Notes: generated by a model not told the origin, from the letters alone. DNA of 64,000 nt from Buchnera aphidicola (Artemisaphis artemisicola) (GCF_005082365.1 NZ_CP034900.1:496001-560000), one strand, 5' to 3'; positions 30,838 through 44,104 are shown, numbered from the stretch's first letter. Numbers and translations: made by a program.

Positions 30838-32712
30838 ATGAAACAAAACAAAACACAAGTATATAATTTTCAATCAGAAGTAAAACAATTATTACATTTA
30901 ATGATTCATTCATTATATTCTAACAAAGAAATTTTTTTAAGAGAATTAATATCAAATTCATCAGATGCAATAGATAAACTAAGATTTTCTTCTATATCAT
31001 TACCAGAATTATATGAAAATGATACTGATGTAAAAATTCAAATTTCTATCAATAAAGCACAAAAAACATTAATAATTAGTGATAATGGTATTGGAATGAC
31101 TAAAAAAGATACCATTGATAATCTTGGTACCATTGCTAAATCAGGAACAAAATCATTTTTACAATCTTTAAAAAAAATAAAAGATAAAAAAAATGAATTA
31201 ATAGGAGAATTTGGAGTTGGTTTTTATTCATCTTTTATTGTATCAGATAAAGTTTCTGTTCGAACTAGATTTGCAGGTAAAAAACCAAATGAAGGAATAT
31301 TATGGGAATCTTCAGGAGAAGGGGAATATAGTATTACTGATATTATAAAAAAAACTAGAGGTACTGAAATTACATTATTTTTAAAAAAAGAAGAAGAAGA
31401 ATTTTTAGAAATATGGCGTATTAAAAATATTATTAGTAAATATTCTGATCATATTACAGTTCCAGTATATATACAAAATTACGATGAAAAAAATAAAACA
31501 TATTTTTGGGAACAAATTAATAAAGCTAAAGCACTTTGGACATTAAATAAATCTTCTATTAATGACAATGAATACAAAGATTTTTATAAACATATTACTA
31601 ATGATCAAAATGATCCACTTATATGGAGTCATAATCATGTAGAAGGAAATCAAGAATATATTAGTTTATTATATATTCCTGAAAAAGCAGCTTGGGATAT
31701 ATGGAATAGAGATAATAAGCATGGTTTAAAATTATACGTAAAACGTGTTTATATTATGGATAACTCTCAAGAATTTCTTCCTAATTATTTACGTTTTATA
31801 AGAGGATTGATAGATTCTAGTGATCTTCCTTTAAATATTTCTCGTGAAATATTACAAGGAAATTCTGTTACAGAAAATTTAAAAAAAGCTCTAATAAAGA
31901 GATCCTTAAATATGTTGACTAAACTCGCACAAGAGAATAGTGAAAAATATCAAATTTTTTGGAATCAATTTGGATTAGTTTTAAAAGAAGGACCTGCTGA
32001 AGATCAAGAAAATTTAAATAAAATCGCTCATCTTTTGCGTTTTGCATCTCTTAAAAATAATAGCTCTGAACAAAAATTATCTTTAAAAGAATATATTAAT
32101 AACATGAATCCAAAACAAGATAAAATATATTATATTACTTCAGATAGCCATGAATCAGCTAAAAATAGTCCTCATTTAGAATTATTTAAAAAAAACAATA
32201 TTGATGTTTTATTGTTATCTGATCGTATTGATGAGTGGATGATGAATTATCTTATTGAATTTGAAGGAAAAAAATTTCAATCTATTAGTAAAGAAGATTT
32301 ATCATTAAATAAATTAACAGAAGAAAAAAAGATAAAAAATAATGAATTACCTAATGAAATGATTGATTTTTTAAAAAGATCAAAAAAAGCTCTTGGAGAT
32401 AAAGTTAAAGACGTAAGATTAACATATAGATTAACAGAAACTCCTTGTGTTTTACTAAGTGATTCGAATGAAATGACAACACAAATGGCTAAACTTTTTT
32501 CTGCAGCAGGACAATCTGTACCGGAATTAAAATACATTTTTGAAATCAATCCAAATCATGCTTTAATACAGAAAATATGTTCTATACATAATGAAAATGA
32601 ATTTAATGAATGGATTAAACTATTATTAGATGAAGCTTTACTAGCTGAAAAGGGTAATTTAGAAAATCCGCATAAATTTATTTCTAGAATAAACAAATTA
32701 TTACTTATATAA
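30838..32712 (+). CDS. htpG: Molecular chaperone HtpG (Hsp90 family)
   Basis: The 624-residue protein has the E. coli length. The GHKL ATPase domain is complete: [15 protein letters not shown] (catalytic Glu), [10 protein letters not shown], and [11 protein letters not shown]; the middle domain has [13 protein letters not shown]. It is a dimeric chaperone assisting late folding. Upstream AAAAAGG is a plausible ribosome-binding site. No heat-shock promoter is clear. Ends before a strong terminator. Confidence 0.97.
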   Translation: MKQNKTQVYNFQSEVKQLLHLMIHSLYSNKEIFLRELISNSSDAIDKLRFSSISLPELYENDTDVKIQISINKAQKTLIISDNGIGMTKKDTIDNLGTIAKSGTKSFLQSLKKIKDKKNELIGEFGVGFYSSFIVSDKVSVRTRFAGKKPNEGILWESSGEGEYSITDIIKKTRGTEITLFLKKEEEEFLEIWRIKNIISKYSDHITVPVYIQNYDEKNKTYFWEQINKAKALWTLNKSSINDNEYKDFYKHITNDQNDPLIWSHNHVEGNQEYISLLYIPEKAAWDIWNRDNKHGLKLYVKRVYIMDNSQEFLPNYLRFIRGLIDSSDLPLNISREILQGNSVTENLKKALIKRSLNMLTKLAQENSEKYQIFWNQFGLVLKEGPAEDQENLNKIAHLLRFASLKNNSSEQKLSLKEYINNMNPKQDKIYYITSDSHESAKNSPHLELFKKNNIDVLLLSDRIDEWMMNYLIEFEGKKFQSISKEDLSLNKLTEEKKIKNNELPNEMIDFLKRSKKALGDKVKDVRLTYRLTETPCVLLSDSNEMTTQMAKLFSAAGQSVPELKYIFEINPNHALIQKICSIHNENEFNEWIKLLLDEALLAEKGNLENPHKFISRINKLLLI

Positions 32713-32720
32713 AAAAATAC

Positions 32721-32747
32721 GATTACTACTATATCATAGTAGTAATC
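32721..32747 (+). terminator. Hairpin terminator after htpG
   Basis: A perfect twelve-base-pair stem (GATTACTACTAT with ATAGTAGTAATC) with a three-base loop begins eight bases after the htpG stop and is followed by TTAAAATT. It lies 34 bases before adk. Confidence 0.7.
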
Positions 32748-32781
32748 TTAAAATTAACTAACATGTCAATAAGAAAAAATT

Positions 32782-33429
32782 ATGCGTATTATTTTATTAG
32801 GTGCACCTGGAACAGGAAAAGGAACACAAGGGAAATTTATTACAAAAAAATATAACATTCCTCAAATATCTACAGGTGACATGCTGAGAAAAAATATTTA
32901 TTTAAAAAATAAAATGGGAAAAATTATAAAAAATATTCTTGAAAAGGGCCATCTTGTTTCTGATGAAATTGTATGTAATTTAATACATGATAGAATTAAA
33001 CAGAAAGATTGTACTAATGGTTTTATACTAGATGGTTTTCCAAGAACTCTAGAACAATATTCTTATTTATCTAAAAATCAAATAAAAATAGATTATGTCT
33101 TAGAATTAATTTTACCATATCATTTGATATTAGAACGTATATCAGGAAGACGTATACATGCTCAATCAGGACGTGTATATCATGTAAAATTTAAACCGCC
33201 TAAAATTAAAGACAAAGATGATTTAACTCAAGAATCATTAACAATAAGAGAAGATGACAAGGAAGAAAGTATTAAAAAAAGATTAAGAGAATATAAAAAA
33301 GAAACCTATCCACTAATTAATTGCTATTTAAATGAAAAAAAAAAATACAATCTAAAATTTTTTCAAATTAATGCTATTAATTCAATATCATGTATACAAA
33401 AACAAATAGAAAAGATTTTAAAGAAGTAA
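32782..33429 (+). CDS. adk: Adenylate kinase
   Basis: The 215-residue enzyme (E. coli 214) has the P-loop GAPGTGKGTQ, the AMP-binding STGDMLR and GFPRT motifs, and the long-form LID region GRRIHAQSGRVYHVKFKPP, followed by REDDKEESIKKRL. It interconverts ATP, AMP and ADP. A run of eleven A (33335-33345) lies inside the coding region and keeps the frame. hemH, next in E. coli, is replaced by tRNA-Arg. Confidence 0.97.
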   Translation: MRIILLGAPGTGKGTQGKFITKKYNIPQISTGDMLRKNIYLKNKMGKIIKNILEKGHLVSDEIVCNLIHDRIKQKDCTNGFILDGFPRTLEQYSYLSKNQIKIDYVLELILPYHLILERISGRRIHAQSGRVYHVKFKPPKIKDKDDLTQESLTIREDDKEESIKKRLREYKKETYPLINCYLNEKKKYNLKFFQINAINSISCIQKQIEKILKK

Positions 33430-33455
33430 ATTTTACTTTATTACAATAACAATTT

Positions 33456-33529
33456 TGCGTTCTACAGGATTTGAACCTGTGACCTACGGCTTAGAAGGCC
33501 GTTGCTCTATCCAACTGAGCTAAGAACGC
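33456..33529 (-). tRNA. argU: tRNA-Arg (UCU)
   Basis: The minus strand folds into a standard cloverleaf (acceptor GCGTTCT with AGAACGC, D-arm GCTCAGTTGGATAGAGC, T-arm ACAGGTTCAAATCCTGT) and has the loop CTTCTAA with anticodon TCT, reading AGA, the main Arg codon in such A+T-rich genomes. It resembles E. coli argU, also near folD. CCA is not encoded after the discriminator A. Confidence 0.95.
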
Positions 33530-33678
33530 ATAAAAATTAGATTAAATCTAACATTAATATAATATATTTTTAAATAAATTGCTATTAATATATTTTAATA
33601 TATTTAATAAATATATAATATATTTTATATATTTATATATTGTGAAAATTAAATAAAAACGAATCGAGTTAATTAATA

Positions 33679-34536
33679 ATGCCAGCAATAATTATAAATG
33701 GTAATGCAATAGCAGAAAAAATCAAACTAAAAATTTTAAAAAAAGTAAATCAAAGAAAAAAAAACGGAAAAAAAACACCTGGATTAGCAATGATTTTAGT
33801 TGGAACTGATATTCCTTCAAAAATTTATGTGAACAAAAAAAAAATAGCATGTAAACAAGTTGGATTTTTTTCAGAATGCTGGTATTTTTCTGAAAATGTA
33901 AAAGAAATAGAACTTTTAAATCTTATCAAAAAATTAAATAATAATAATAATATAGATGGAATCTTAATACAATTACCTCTTCCTCAACAAATAAATTATT
34001 TAAAAATTTTAAGTAGCATTGTTCCTGATAAAGATGTAGATGGTTTTCATCCATATAATACAGGTTCGTTGTGTCAAAGAACACCAAAGTTACGAGCATG
34101 CACCCCTAAGGGTATTATTACCATGTTGAAATATAAAAACATAAAAACTCATGGATTACATGCAGTAATGGTAGGAGCATCTAACATTGTAGGAAGACCA
34201 ATGAGTTTAGAATTATTATTAGCTGGATGTACTACTACTGTTACACATCGATTTACTAAAAATTTAAAAAATCATATTAAAAGAGCTGATTTAGTGATAG
34301 TAGCAGTTGGAAAACCAAATTTTTTAAAAGGAGATTGGATTAAAAGTGGTTCTATTATCATAGATGTAGGAATTAATAGATTAGAAGATGGAAAAATAGT
34401 AGGTGATGTAGATTTTAAAAATGCTTATTTAAAAGCTTCTTATATAACTCCTGTACCAGGAGGAGTTGGGCCTATGACGGTCGCTACACTATTGCAAAAT
34501 ACTTTAGAAGCTTGTGAAAAATATCATGATATTTAA
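33679..34536 (+). CDS. folD: Bifunctional methylenetetrahydrofolate dehydrogenase/cyclohydrolase
   Basis: The 285-residue enzyme (E. coli 288) has the family signatures: the region around [14 protein letters not shown] with the catalytic Lys, [23 protein letters not shown], and the nucleotide-binding [12 protein letters not shown] and [15 protein letters not shown]. It produces 10-formyl-THF, which Fmt in this window needs for initiator tRNA formylation. It ends 7 bases from cysS (convergent). An in-gene A10 run is at 33835-33844. Confidence 0.97.
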   Translation: MPAIIINGNAIAEKIKLKILKKVNQRKKNGKKTPGLAMILVGTDIPSKIYVNKKKIACKQVGFFSECWYFSENVKEIELLNLIKKLNNNNNIDGILIQLPLPQQINYLKILSSIVPDKDVDGFHPYNTGSLCQRTPKLRACTPKGIITMLKYKNIKTHGLHAVMVGASNIVGRPMSLELLLAGCTTTVTHRFTKNLKNHIKRADLVIVAVGKPNFLKGDWIKSGSIIIDVGINRLEDGKIVGDVDFKNAYLKASYITPVPGGVGPMTVATLLQNTLEACEKYHDI

Positions 34537-34543
34537 AAGATTT

Positions 34544-35929
34544 TTATTTTTTTCTCCATATAGTTTTATTAGATAAATCTTTTAGCACTACATCTAAAGA
34601 TGCTAATTTTTTTCTTATATTATCTGCTTCTTTCCATAATTTTGATTGTCTTGCTATATTTCTTTTTTCTATTAAAAATTCAATTTCTTTAATTACAGAT
34701 GAATTTAATAAATTTTTTTGTTGTAAAAATACTTCTGGATCTTGCAATAAAAAGCCTAAACGATTTGCTAAAGATATTAATCTGAAAGCAAACTTACTTG
34801 ACTTTAATGTATTTCTTTTTTTAAAAAAATTAATTTGACGTGCTATTTTAAAAAAAACTAAAAATACTTCAGGAGTATTAAAATCATTATTTATAGAATC
34901 ATAAAATTGAAGTTCAAAATTCATACCTTCTTCATCATTACATAATGGCAAAATTTCATATAATGCTTCATATAAGTATTTTAATGATATATATGCTTGA
35001 TTTAAACTTCCTTTAGAAAAATGAATAGGATGACGATAATGTGTTGAAAGAAAAAAATATCGCAAAACTTCAGCGTCATAATGTTTTAAAAGATCTCTTA
35101 TAAGATAAGTATTTCCTAAAGATTTAGACATTTTTTGATTATTTGTTATTACCACTCCTGTATGCATCCAGAAATTTATTTTTGATTCTTTATTAAAAGA
35201 TATAGATTGCGATCTTTCATTCTCGTGATGTGGAAAAATTAAATCAGATCCACCACCATGAATATCTATAGAATTTTTAAAAAAAACATTAGTAATAGCA
35301 CTGCACTCAATATGCCAACCAGGACGTCCTTTTCCCCATGGAGAATTCCAAGAATGTTCTTTATTACTAGAAATTTTCCAAAGTACAAAATCTAAAGGAT
35401 TTTTTTTCATATCATTTGATGGAATACGTATTCCAGATTTTAATAATGTTAAAGATTGACGAGATAACTTTCCATAATTATGATCACTATTGACAGAAAA
35501 AATAACATCACCTTTATGATTGATATACGCATTTTTACTTTTTATAAGTTTTTGAATAATTTTAATAATATCATCAATATAATCTGTAACACGAGGTTCT
35601 TGATCTGGAGGAAGTATACCTAATAAAAAAAAATCTTTATGCATTTCTTTTATCATAGAAGTTGTAAAAACATCAATTTTAGTATTTTGAATTATAGATC
35701 TTGAAATAATTTTATCATCAATATCAGTAATATTTCTGATATAGTTCACTTTAAAACCACAAGAACGAAAATAACGAACTATCATATCAAAAATAACAAA
35801 AGTACGACCATGACCAATATGACATAAATCGTATACAGTCACACCACATACATATAAATTAATTTTATTTTTTAGGATAGTCTTAAAACTTTCTTTTTTT
35901 TTAGTAAACGTATTAAAGATTTTTAACAT
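34544..35929 (-). CDS. cysS: Cysteinyl-tRNA synthetase
   Basis: The 461-residue protein has exactly the E. coli length. It contains the class I motifs HIGH ([13 protein letters not shown], near residue 37) and KMSKS (KMSKSLGN, near 266), the zinc ligands ([24 protein letters not shown]), and the helical anticodon-binding C-terminus ending in a Trp/Arg/Lys tail. It charges tRNA-Cys. Stands alone between folD and ybeD. Confidence 0.97.
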   Translation of the reverse strand: MLKIFNTFTKKKESFKTILKNKINLYVCGVTVYDLCHIGHGRTFVIFDMIVRYFRSCGFKVNYIRNITDIDDKIISRSIIQNTKIDVFTTSMIKEMHKDFFLLGILPPDQEPRVTDYIDDIIKIIQKLIKSKNAYINHKGDVIFSVNSDHNYGKLSRQSLTLLKSGIRIPSNDMKKNPLDFVLWKISSNKEHSWNSPWGKGRPGWHIECSAITNVFFKNSIDIHGGGSDLIFPHHENERSQSISFNKESKINFWMHTGVVITNNQKMSKSLGNTYLIRDLLKHYDAEVLRYFFLSTHYRHPIHFSKGSLNQAYISLKYLYEALYEILPLCNDEEGMNFELQFYDSINNDFNTPEVFLVFFKIARQINFFKKRNTLKSSKFAFRLISLANRLGFLLQDPEVFLQQKNLLNSSVIKEIEFLIEKRNIARQSKLWKEADNIRKKLASLDVVLKDLSNKTIWRKK

Positions 35930-36057
35930 AACTTAAATCCTATATAAATATTTTTAAAGATAGAAAAATATTTTATTTTCTGTATCATCAATATGATAAA
36001 ATTATTTTTATTAAAATATTATAAAAAATTTTATTATAAAAAAATTTGGGATTAATA

Positions 36058-36321
36058 ATGAAAACAAAATTACGAGAAATGTTAAAATTCCCTTGTTTTT
36101 TTACTTATAAGATCATTGGCTTAGCTCAACCTGAACTTATTGATCAAATAATAAAAGTCATTCAAATCCAGATTCCAGGAGATTATACACCTCAAGTTAA
36201 ATCGAGTAATAGAGGTAATTATCTTTCTGTTTCAATTACAATATGTGCTAAAAATTTTGAACAAATTGAAGTTTTATATCATGAAATTAGTAAAATTAAT
36301 ATAGTTAGAATGGTTTTATAA
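36058..36321 (+). CDS. ybeD: Conserved protein YbeD (DUF493, ACT-like)
   Basis: The 87-residue protein matches E. coli YbeD over its whole length: [58 protein letters not shown]. The start at 36058 aligns with E. coli and has GGGA nine bases upstream; an ATG four codons earlier is unlikely. Its function is unknown; the fold resembles regulatory ACT domains. In E. coli it lies beside lipB, missing here. Confidence 0.92.
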   Translation: MKTKLREMLKFPCFFTYKIIGLAQPELIDQIIKVIQIQIPGDYTPQVKSSNRGNYLSVSITICAKNFEQIEVLYHEISKINIVRMVL

Positions 36322-36340
36322 AAAAAAGTAATTTTTGAAA

Positions 36341-36373
36341 TATAGTACAGCCCTATTAAAGAGCCGTACTATA
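36341..36373. terminator. Bidirectional terminator between ybeD and cspE
   Basis: TATAGTAC (36341-36348) pairs with GTACTATA (36366-36373), with a partly pairing GC-richer inner part, flanked by A-runs on the right and T/A-runs on the left. It sits 20 bases after ybeD and 49 after the convergent cspE. Confidence 0.6.
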
Positions 36374-36422
36374 AAAAACATATTTATGCTTATATTATAA
36401 GAATGAAAAAAGATAAACAACT

Positions 36423-36632
36423 TTATAAACTAACAACATTAGCAGCAGATGGGCCTTTTGCTCCTTCAGTGATTTCAAATTCAACACTTTGACCTTCTGC
36501 TAAAGTTTTAAAACCATTGCTTTGTATAGCTGAAAAATGAACAAATACATCTTTACTTCCATCTTCTGGAGTAATAAAACCGAAACCTTTGGATTCATTA
36601 AACCATTTAACATTACCTTTAATCTTGGACAT
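36423..36632 (-). CDS. cspE: Cold-shock-like protein CspE
   Basis: The 69-residue OB-fold protein carries both RNA-binding motifs, [11 protein letters not shown] (RNP1) and VFVHFSAI (RNP2). It is nearer to E. coli CspE (start [13 protein letters not shown], end [10 protein letters not shown]) than to CspC. It melts RNA secondary structure and acts as a transcription antiterminator in E. coli. The neighbourhood with ybeD matches the E. coli cspE locus. GAAGGTAAT precedes the start. A palindrome plus T-run lies upstream in its leader. Its G+C content is higher than the surroundings. Confidence 0.93.
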   Translation of the reverse strand: MSKIKGNVKWFNESKGFGFITPEDGSKDVFVHFSAIQSNGFKTLAEGQSVEFEITEGAKGPSAANVVSL

Positions 36633-36677
36633 CTATATTACCTTCACATAAAAAAATATACTAAATTAAAAAAACAT

Positions 36678-36697
36678 CAATCAATAATTATTGATTG
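36678..36697 (-). promoter_or_regulatory. Palindrome with T-run in the cspE leader
   Basis: A perfect 20-base palindrome, CAATCAATAATTATTGATTG, lies 46 bases upstream of cspE. On the cspE-sense strand it is followed by ATG and seven T, the shape of a weak intrinsic terminator or attenuator. It might alternatively end read-through from the region upstream, or be an operator. Confidence 0.4.
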
Positions 36698-36882
36698 TTT
36701 TATCATAAAAAAATTTAAATTCTAAATAGATTAACATGTAAATTTATTGTTATCTAGAAAGTAATTTACTTTTAAAAAATCTTCATTTAAAATTTTAATA
36801 AAAAATATTTTTACATTTTAATACTATACTATTGATAAATTAAAATAGTAATACATTTTTTAAAAAATTTATTTTACATATA

Positions 36883-36910
36883 AAAAAACCCGAAAAAAAT
36901 TTCGGGTTTT
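36883..36910 (-). terminator. Intrinsic terminator of the 23S-5S operon
   Basis: On the minus strand, right after the 5S gene, AAAACCCGAAA pairs with TTTCGGGTTTT and a T-tract follows. The C/G core in this A+T-rich setting and the position make it a convincing rRNA terminator. Confidence 0.85.
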
Positions 36911-36913
36911 TTT

Positions 36914-37032
36914 TGCCTGGATTTTACCTACTCTCACACGGGGAGACCCCGTACTACCATTGGCGTTGAAGCGTTTCACTTCTGAGTTCGGAATGGATTC
37001 AGGTGGTACCACTACACTATTTTTACCAGGCA
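36914..37032 (-). rRNA. rrf: 5S ribosomal RNA
   Basis: The minus strand starts TGCCTGG and ends CCAGGCA, the terminal helix of 5S rRNA. Between them lie GGTACCACCTGA, CCGAACTCAGAAGTGAAAC and GGTAGTACGGGGTCTCCCC, nearly as in E. coli. Length 119 nt. It follows 23S by about 100 bases and precedes the terminator. Confidence 0.97.
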
Positions 37033-37132
37033 TTTTAATAAAAATGTATTATTAAAATATATATTAGCTTAGTAATTAATTCAGTAAAACAAGCTTTGTT
37101 AAAATTTATTTTAAAAACACCTCTGGTGTTGT

Positions 37133-40048
<2,916 letters not shown>

Positions 40049-40100
40049 TTACAACCCACAGGTGTTTTAAAAAATAAGCTATTATTTGCTTGTTTTCCGA

Positions 40101-40114
40101 ATTTTTAAAGAGCT
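40101..40114 (-). promoter_or_regulatory. boxA antitermination site
   Basis: The minus strand reads AGCTCTTTAAAAATT between tRNA-Glu and 23S, matching the E. coli rrn spacer boxA (GCTCTTTAA core). It is the RNA target of NusB-S10; nusB and rpsJ are both in this window. Confidence 0.7.
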
Positions 40115-40193
40115 TTTTAAATTTATCTTAAAAGTTATATTGAGAATAACACAAAGTTTTAAATTAGTATATATTTATTTTTTAAAATTTTAT

Positions 40194-40266
40194 CGTCCCC
40201 TAGGGGATTTGAACCCCTGTTGCCGCCGTGAAAGGGCGATGTCCTAGACCTCTAGACGAAGGGGAC
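40194..40266 (-). tRNA. gltT: tRNA-Glu (UUC)
   Basis: The minus strand gives a 73-nt cloverleaf nearly identical to E. coli tRNA-Glu: acceptor GTCCCCT with AGGGGAC, anticodon loop CTTTCAC (TTC), T-arm CAGGGGTTCAAATCCCCT. CCA is not encoded. It is the first gene of the 23S-5S transcript, a relic of the usual 16S-tRNA-23S-5S order. The symbol is by analogy. Confidence 0.97.
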
Positions 40267-40302
40267 TTTACTACTATATTAAATTTTAATTTAACATTAC
40301 AA

Positions 40303-40331
40303 TAAATAACAGATCAAAAAAAAAGAGTCAA
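40303..40331 (-). promoter_or_regulatory. Promoter of the tRNA-Glu-23S-5S operon
   Basis: The minus strand has TTGACT and TATTTA separated by 17 bases, about 40 bases before tRNA-Glu. The spacer includes a run of nine T. The good -35 and ideal spacing in the short aroE-tRNA gap make this a likely rRNA promoter. Confidence 0.6.
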
Positions 40332-40401
40332 GTCTTTTCTGTATTAATTTATTAAAAATTTAAAACAAACTGAATTAAAAAATTTTTCAATAAAATACAA
40401 T

Positions 40402-41256
40402 CTATACTCTTTCTTGTTTTGATAAAATATTTTTTTCTTTATTCAAAAACTGAATAATATAATCTGTTTCTGGCAATATTTTGTGCCATAAAAGAAAAGA
40501 ATGAGCAGCTTGAAAAACCAACATTCCTATGCCATTAGAAAAAAAATTAGCCCCTATTTTTATACACCAATCTATAAAAAAAACATTATTTTTTTGATAA
40601 TTCATATCATAAAAAAAAGTCTTTGGAGAAATTAAAGATAAAGAAATAGCATTTACTTGTTCTTGATTAAAATTTGATGTTGCATTAATAATTAAATCAA
40701 AATGTTTAATATCTAATAACGATCTATCGAATATTTTAATATTTCCATATTTTTGAAATTGAATAATTATCTTTTTTGAATTTTCTATAGTTCTATTTAA
40801 GATGAAAACTGAACAACCAAAAGATAAAAGAGAAAAAAGAATTCCTTTAACTGCACCACCAGCACCTAATATTAATATTGAATATTTTTTTTTTATAAAA
40901 TCTAATCTAATAAGATCAGATAATAGTCCAATTCCATCTGTATTATCTCCTAAAAAATGCTTATCATCTATTTTTTGTATTGTATTTACAGATTTAGCAA
41001 TTTTTGCTCTTTGAGTTAATTCAGTGCAAAATGCATATGCTTCTTGTTTAAAAGGAACTGTAATATTTGCACCTTTACCATTTTTTTGAAAAAAATTATA
41101 TAAAATAGGATAAAAATCTTTTAATGAAACATTAATAGAAGTATAAGAATGCAAAATACCTGTTTGTTGAGCAAATAAACTATGAATTACAGGAGATTTG
41201 CTATAGTGAACAGGATTTCCAAAAAGAGCATAATTATATTTTTGATATTTAAACAT
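40402..41256 (-). CDS. aroE: Shikimate dehydrogenase
   Basis: The 284-residue protein (E. coli 272) has the substrate-binding NPVHYSKSPVIHSLF, catalytic Lys in GANITVPFKQEAY, Asp in GDNTDGIGLLSDL, NADP-binding LILGAGGAVKGIL and the C-terminal GIGMLVFQAAHSFLLW. It reduces dehydroshikimate in the pathway to chorismate and the aromatic amino acids that Buchnera supplies. Its start overlaps the tsaC end by 8 bases. Being upstream of the rRNA promoter it may read into tRNA-Glu. Confidence 0.97.
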   Translation of the reverse strand: MFKYQKYNYALFGNPVHYSKSPVIHSLFAQQTGILHSYTSINVSLKDFYPILYNFFQKNGKGANITVPFKQEAYAFCTELTQRAKIAKSVNTIQKIDDKHFLGDNTDGIGLLSDLIRLDFIKKKYSILILGAGGAVKGILFSLLSFGCSVFILNRTIENSKKIIIQFQKYGNIKIFDRSLLDIKHFDLIINATSNFNQEQVNAISLSLISPKTFFYDMNYQKNNVFFIDWCIKIGANFFSNGIGMLVFQAAHSFLLWHKILPETDYIIQFLNKEKNILSKQERV

Positions 41257-41860
41257 TTCGAATTAACTTTCCATTCATTATATTAACAATTTTAGAAGGA
41301 TATTTTTCATCACCTATTTTACCATTTAACAATGGAAAATTTTTGCCAAAATATTTAAAAACTTCTTCACGCGTGATACAAGGAGTCATATTTGAAATGT
41401 TTGCACTAGTAGATATTAAAGCTTTTCCAAAAGTATTGCATAATTTTATTATTTCAATATGAGCACTTATACGAACAGCTATAGTATTAAACTTTCCAGT
41501 TAACCAATAAGGCGTATTTGTCTTAGCTGGAAGTAAAAAAGTAAAAGGTCCTGGCCAATGAAGAAAAATTTTATTTTTTTGTTTTTCTGATAAATCATAT
41601 TCATTAATATACATTTTTATTTGATTAAAATTTGAAGCTACTAGTATAAATCCTTTTTCTACAGTTCTATTTTTTAAATAAAGTAGTTTTTTTACAGCTT
41701 CTTCACTAGTTGGATCGCATCCAAGACCAAACATCGATTCCGTAGGATATGCAATTACATTTTTATTATGTAACATTTTTACACAATAAAGTAATGAATC
41801 CGAAAAAAAATCTTTATCCATTGATAATTTCTCAAAAAAGTATTTTTTACTAATCCACAC
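41249..41860 (-). CDS. tsaC: Threonylcarbamoyl-AMP synthase TsaC (YrdC family)
   Basis: The 203-residue protein (E. coli 190) shows the Sua5/YrdC pattern: IAYPTESMFGLGCDP, LYLKNRTVEKGFILVASN, HWPGPFTFLLPA, and ISTSANISNMTPC. It makes threonylcarbamoyl-AMP for t6A37 of ANN-decoding tRNAs. In E. coli yrdD lies between smg and tsaC; here it is gone. An alternative start at M14 (41821) is possible; E. coli length favours the inner start. Confidence 0.93.
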   Translation of the reverse strand: MWISKKYFFEKLSMDKDFFSDSLLYCVKMLHNKNVIAYPTESMFGLGCDPTSEEAVKKLLYLKNRTVEKGFILVASNFNQIKMYINEYDLSEKQKNKIFLHWPGPFTFLLPAKTNTPYWLTGKFNTIAVRISAHIEIIKLCNTFGKALISTSANISNMTPCITREEVFKYFGKNFPLLNGKIGDEKYPSKIVNIMNGKLIRNV

Positions 41861-41867
41861 AAAATAT

Positions 41868-42356
41868 TTAATGAATTATTTCTTCTCTAAAATTAAACAA
41901 TAAATTTTCAAGTTTTTGATATACTATCTCGCAACCTGGTAAATTAAATAAAATAATTAATATAATCCATTTTAAATCTTCAAGATTTAATTCATAAATG
42001 TCTAATTCCATAATTCTTTCAATAATTATTTCTCTTGTATCTAATGTTAATATCTCTAACTGTTCTAAAAATAATATAAATCCACGACAATCAACATTTA
42101 ATTTAAAAGATTCTTCCTTGGTATAAATTCTAGTAGAAATTTGATTACATGATAAATTCATTGATGAAATAATATTTTTTTTGTAAGAAGAAAGATTTTT
42201 TAACCAACGTAAAGCATTATAAATATCTCTTTTTTTAAACCCTATGTTAGATAAATCATTTTTTAAGTTATCATAATCAACAGATATTTTAGATTCACTA
42301 TGCGCATAAGTTTCAAATAAATATATTAATATATCAAACATTACATCCTCGATCAC
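41868..42356 (-). CDS. smg: Conserved protein Smg (DUF494)
   Basis: The 162-residue protein matches E. coli Smg (157): MFDILIYLFETYAHSE at the start (Met at residue 6), GFKKRDIYNALRWLKNL and the end region LEDLKWIILIILFNLPG. Function is unknown; the family is found beside def-fmt-dprA in many gammaproteobacteria. Here it is divergent from def, dprA is lost, and the first Met may be M1 (42356) or M6 (42341). Confidence 0.9.
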   Translation of the reverse strand: MIEDVMFDILIYLFETYAHSESKISVDYDNLKNDLSNIGFKKRDIYNALRWLKNLSSYKKNIISSMNLSCNQISTRIYTKEESFKLNVDCRGFILFLEQLEILTLDTREIIIERIMELDIYELNLEDLKWIILIILFNLPGCEIVYQKLENLLFNFREEIIH

Positions 42357-42565
42357 ATATTAAAAAATTTAAATATTTAGTAATATATTCTATATATAAG
42401 TTTATCATGAGTATTATTAATATATAATATGAAAAATATTATAATTGTTATAAAAAATGTTATAAAAGATATAGTCTTGTATTTAAAATAAAATTAGTAA
42501 ACTTTTAATTATAATAAAAAAGTTTATAATAATATATAAAATTCAACTATTTTCATTTAAAATAT

Positions 42566-43078
42566 ATGTCTTTGTTAAAAATACTTCACTATCCTGATAA
42601 ACGTTTAAGAGTTATTGCTAAACCTGTAAATAATATTAATAATAATATAAAAAATATTGTAAATAATATGCTAGATACCATGTATCAAGAAAATGGCATT
42701 GGTCTAGCAGCAACTCAAGTAAATATTCCATTACAAATTATAGTTGTTAGTGCAATGGAAAAAGAAAAAAATAATCTAGTATTAATTAATCCTAAAATTC
42801 TAAAAAAAGAAGGAAATATTAGTATTGAAGAAGGATGTTTATCAATTCCTGAATATCGTGCTCTCATACCAAGATTTAATCATATAAAAGTTCAAGCTAT
42901 TAATTTACATGGAAAAAAAATAGAAATAGAAACAGAATCAATAGTATCTATTTGTATACAACATGAAATAGATCATCTTAAAGGAAAATTATTTATTGAT
43001 TATCTATCAAAATTAAAACAAGAAAGACTTTACAAAAAATTTAAAAAAGTAGAAAAAAATATTCTATTAAGGAAATAA
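42566..43078 (+). CDS. def: Peptide deformylase
   Basis: The 170-residue enzyme (E. coli 169) has all three metal-site motifs: [16 protein letters not shown] with the Cys ligand, and QHEIDH with two His and the catalytic Glu. It removes formyl from nascent proteins. It is followed by fmt after 7 bases, the same pair as in E. coli. Confidence 0.97.
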   Translation: MSLLKILHYPDKRLRVIAKPVNNINNNIKNIVNNMLDTMYQENGIGLAATQVNIPLQIIVVSAMEKEKNNLVLINPKILKKEGNISIEEGCLSIPEYRALIPRFNHIKVQAINLHGKKIEIETESIVSICIQHEIDHLKGKLFIDYLSKLKQERLYKKFKKVEKNILLRK

Positions 43079-43085
43079 AAAAAAT

Positions 43086-44033
43086 TTGAAAAAATTAAAA
43101 ATTATTTTTGCTGGAACAGCCTATTTTTCTGCTGAACATCTAAATACACTCATTTCTTCTTCACATGATGTGGTTGCGGTACTTAGCAAACCAGATAGTT
43201 TATCTGGAAGAGGACAAAAAATTATTTTTTCTCCTGTAAAAATAATATCTATAAATAATAATATTCCTATATTTCAACCTGATAATTTAAATGATCAAAT
43301 TTTTCAAGATAAACTTTTACATATTAATGCAGATATTATGATAGTTGTATCTTATGGAAAAATTATACCAAAAAAAATTTTAAATATGTTTCCTAATGGA
43401 TGTATCAACATCCATGCTTCACTTCTACCTAGATGGAGAGGAGCCTCTCCTATTCAATCATCGATTCTCAATGGTGACAAAAAAACAGGTATCAGTATTA
43501 TTGAAATGGATGATACTATTGATACTGGAAATATAATACATTCAATTACATGTAATATATCTTCAAAAGATACAACTCAAAGTTTATCTTTAAAATTAAT
43601 AAAAATTGGAACGAAAGCATTGTTAGAAGTCTTAGAAAAAATTATTAAAAAAAGTATAGTAAAAAAAAAACAAAATGAAAGAGATGCAACTCTATCAAAA
43701 AAAATACACAAAAAAGACGCTTTATTAAACTGGAATTTAAAAGCTGAAGAATTAGAACGTACAATACGAGCTTTTATTCCTTGGCCAGTATGCCATTTTA
43801 TATTAAAAAACAAAGCTATAAAAATATGGAAGGCAAAAGTTATTCCTTTAAATAAAAAAAATTTTTCTATAGGAGAAATAATTTCTTGTAACCAGAATGG
43901 TATTCAAATTAATACACTTTATCAAATATTAAATATCGAAAAAATTCAACTTCCTGGACAAAAAATTATGGATGTTAAAAATGTGCTAACTTCTAAAAAA
44001 AATTTATTTAAAATTGGGACTATTATTATATAA
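43086..44033 (+). CDS. fmt: Methionyl-tRNA formyltransferase
   Basis: The 315-residue protein (E. coli 315) starts with TTG; the encoded KKLKIIFAGTAYF aligns with the E. coli start and no other start codon fits. Signatures are GRGQKIIFSPVK, INIHASLLPRWRGASPIQ with the catalytic Asn/His, and DTGNIIH. It formylates Met on the initiator tRNA (tRNA-fMet is in this window) with 10-formyl-THF. An A10 run at 43661-43670 is inside the gene. rsmB and trkA, next in E. coli, are absent. Confidence 0.96.
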   Translation: MKKLKIIFAGTAYFSAEHLNTLISSSHDVVAVLSKPDSLSGRGQKIIFSPVKIISINNNIPIFQPDNLNDQIFQDKLLHINADIMIVVSYGKIIPKKILNMFPNGCINIHASLLPRWRGASPIQSSILNGDKKTGISIIEMDDTIDTGNIIHSITCNISSKDTTQSLSLKLIKIGTKALLEVLEKIIKKSIVKKKQNERDATLSKKIHKKDALLNWNLKAEELERTIRAFIPWPVCHFILKNKAIKIWKAKVIPLNKKNFSIGEIISCNQNGIQINTLYQILNIEKIQLPGQKIMDVKNVLTSKKNLFKIGTIII

Positions 44034-44077
44034 TATACAAAATTTAAATACATTTTATATAATTTTTAAGAAAAAAT

Positions 44078-44104
44078 AAGCAAACGGTATTAAACCGTTT
44101 GCTT
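44078..44104. terminator. Bidirectional terminator between fmt and rplQ
   Basis: AAGCAAACGGT and ACCGTTTGCTT form a perfect eleven-base-pair stem with a five-base loop, A-run on the left, in the convergent gap. It can end both def-fmt and the alpha operon. Confidence 0.85.

Noticed and set aside
33540-33660. Repeated ATATATTT-like motifs between tRNA-Arg and folD
   Set aside because: Low-complexity A+T drift; no regular unit or spacing, so neither CRISPR nor a replication origin.
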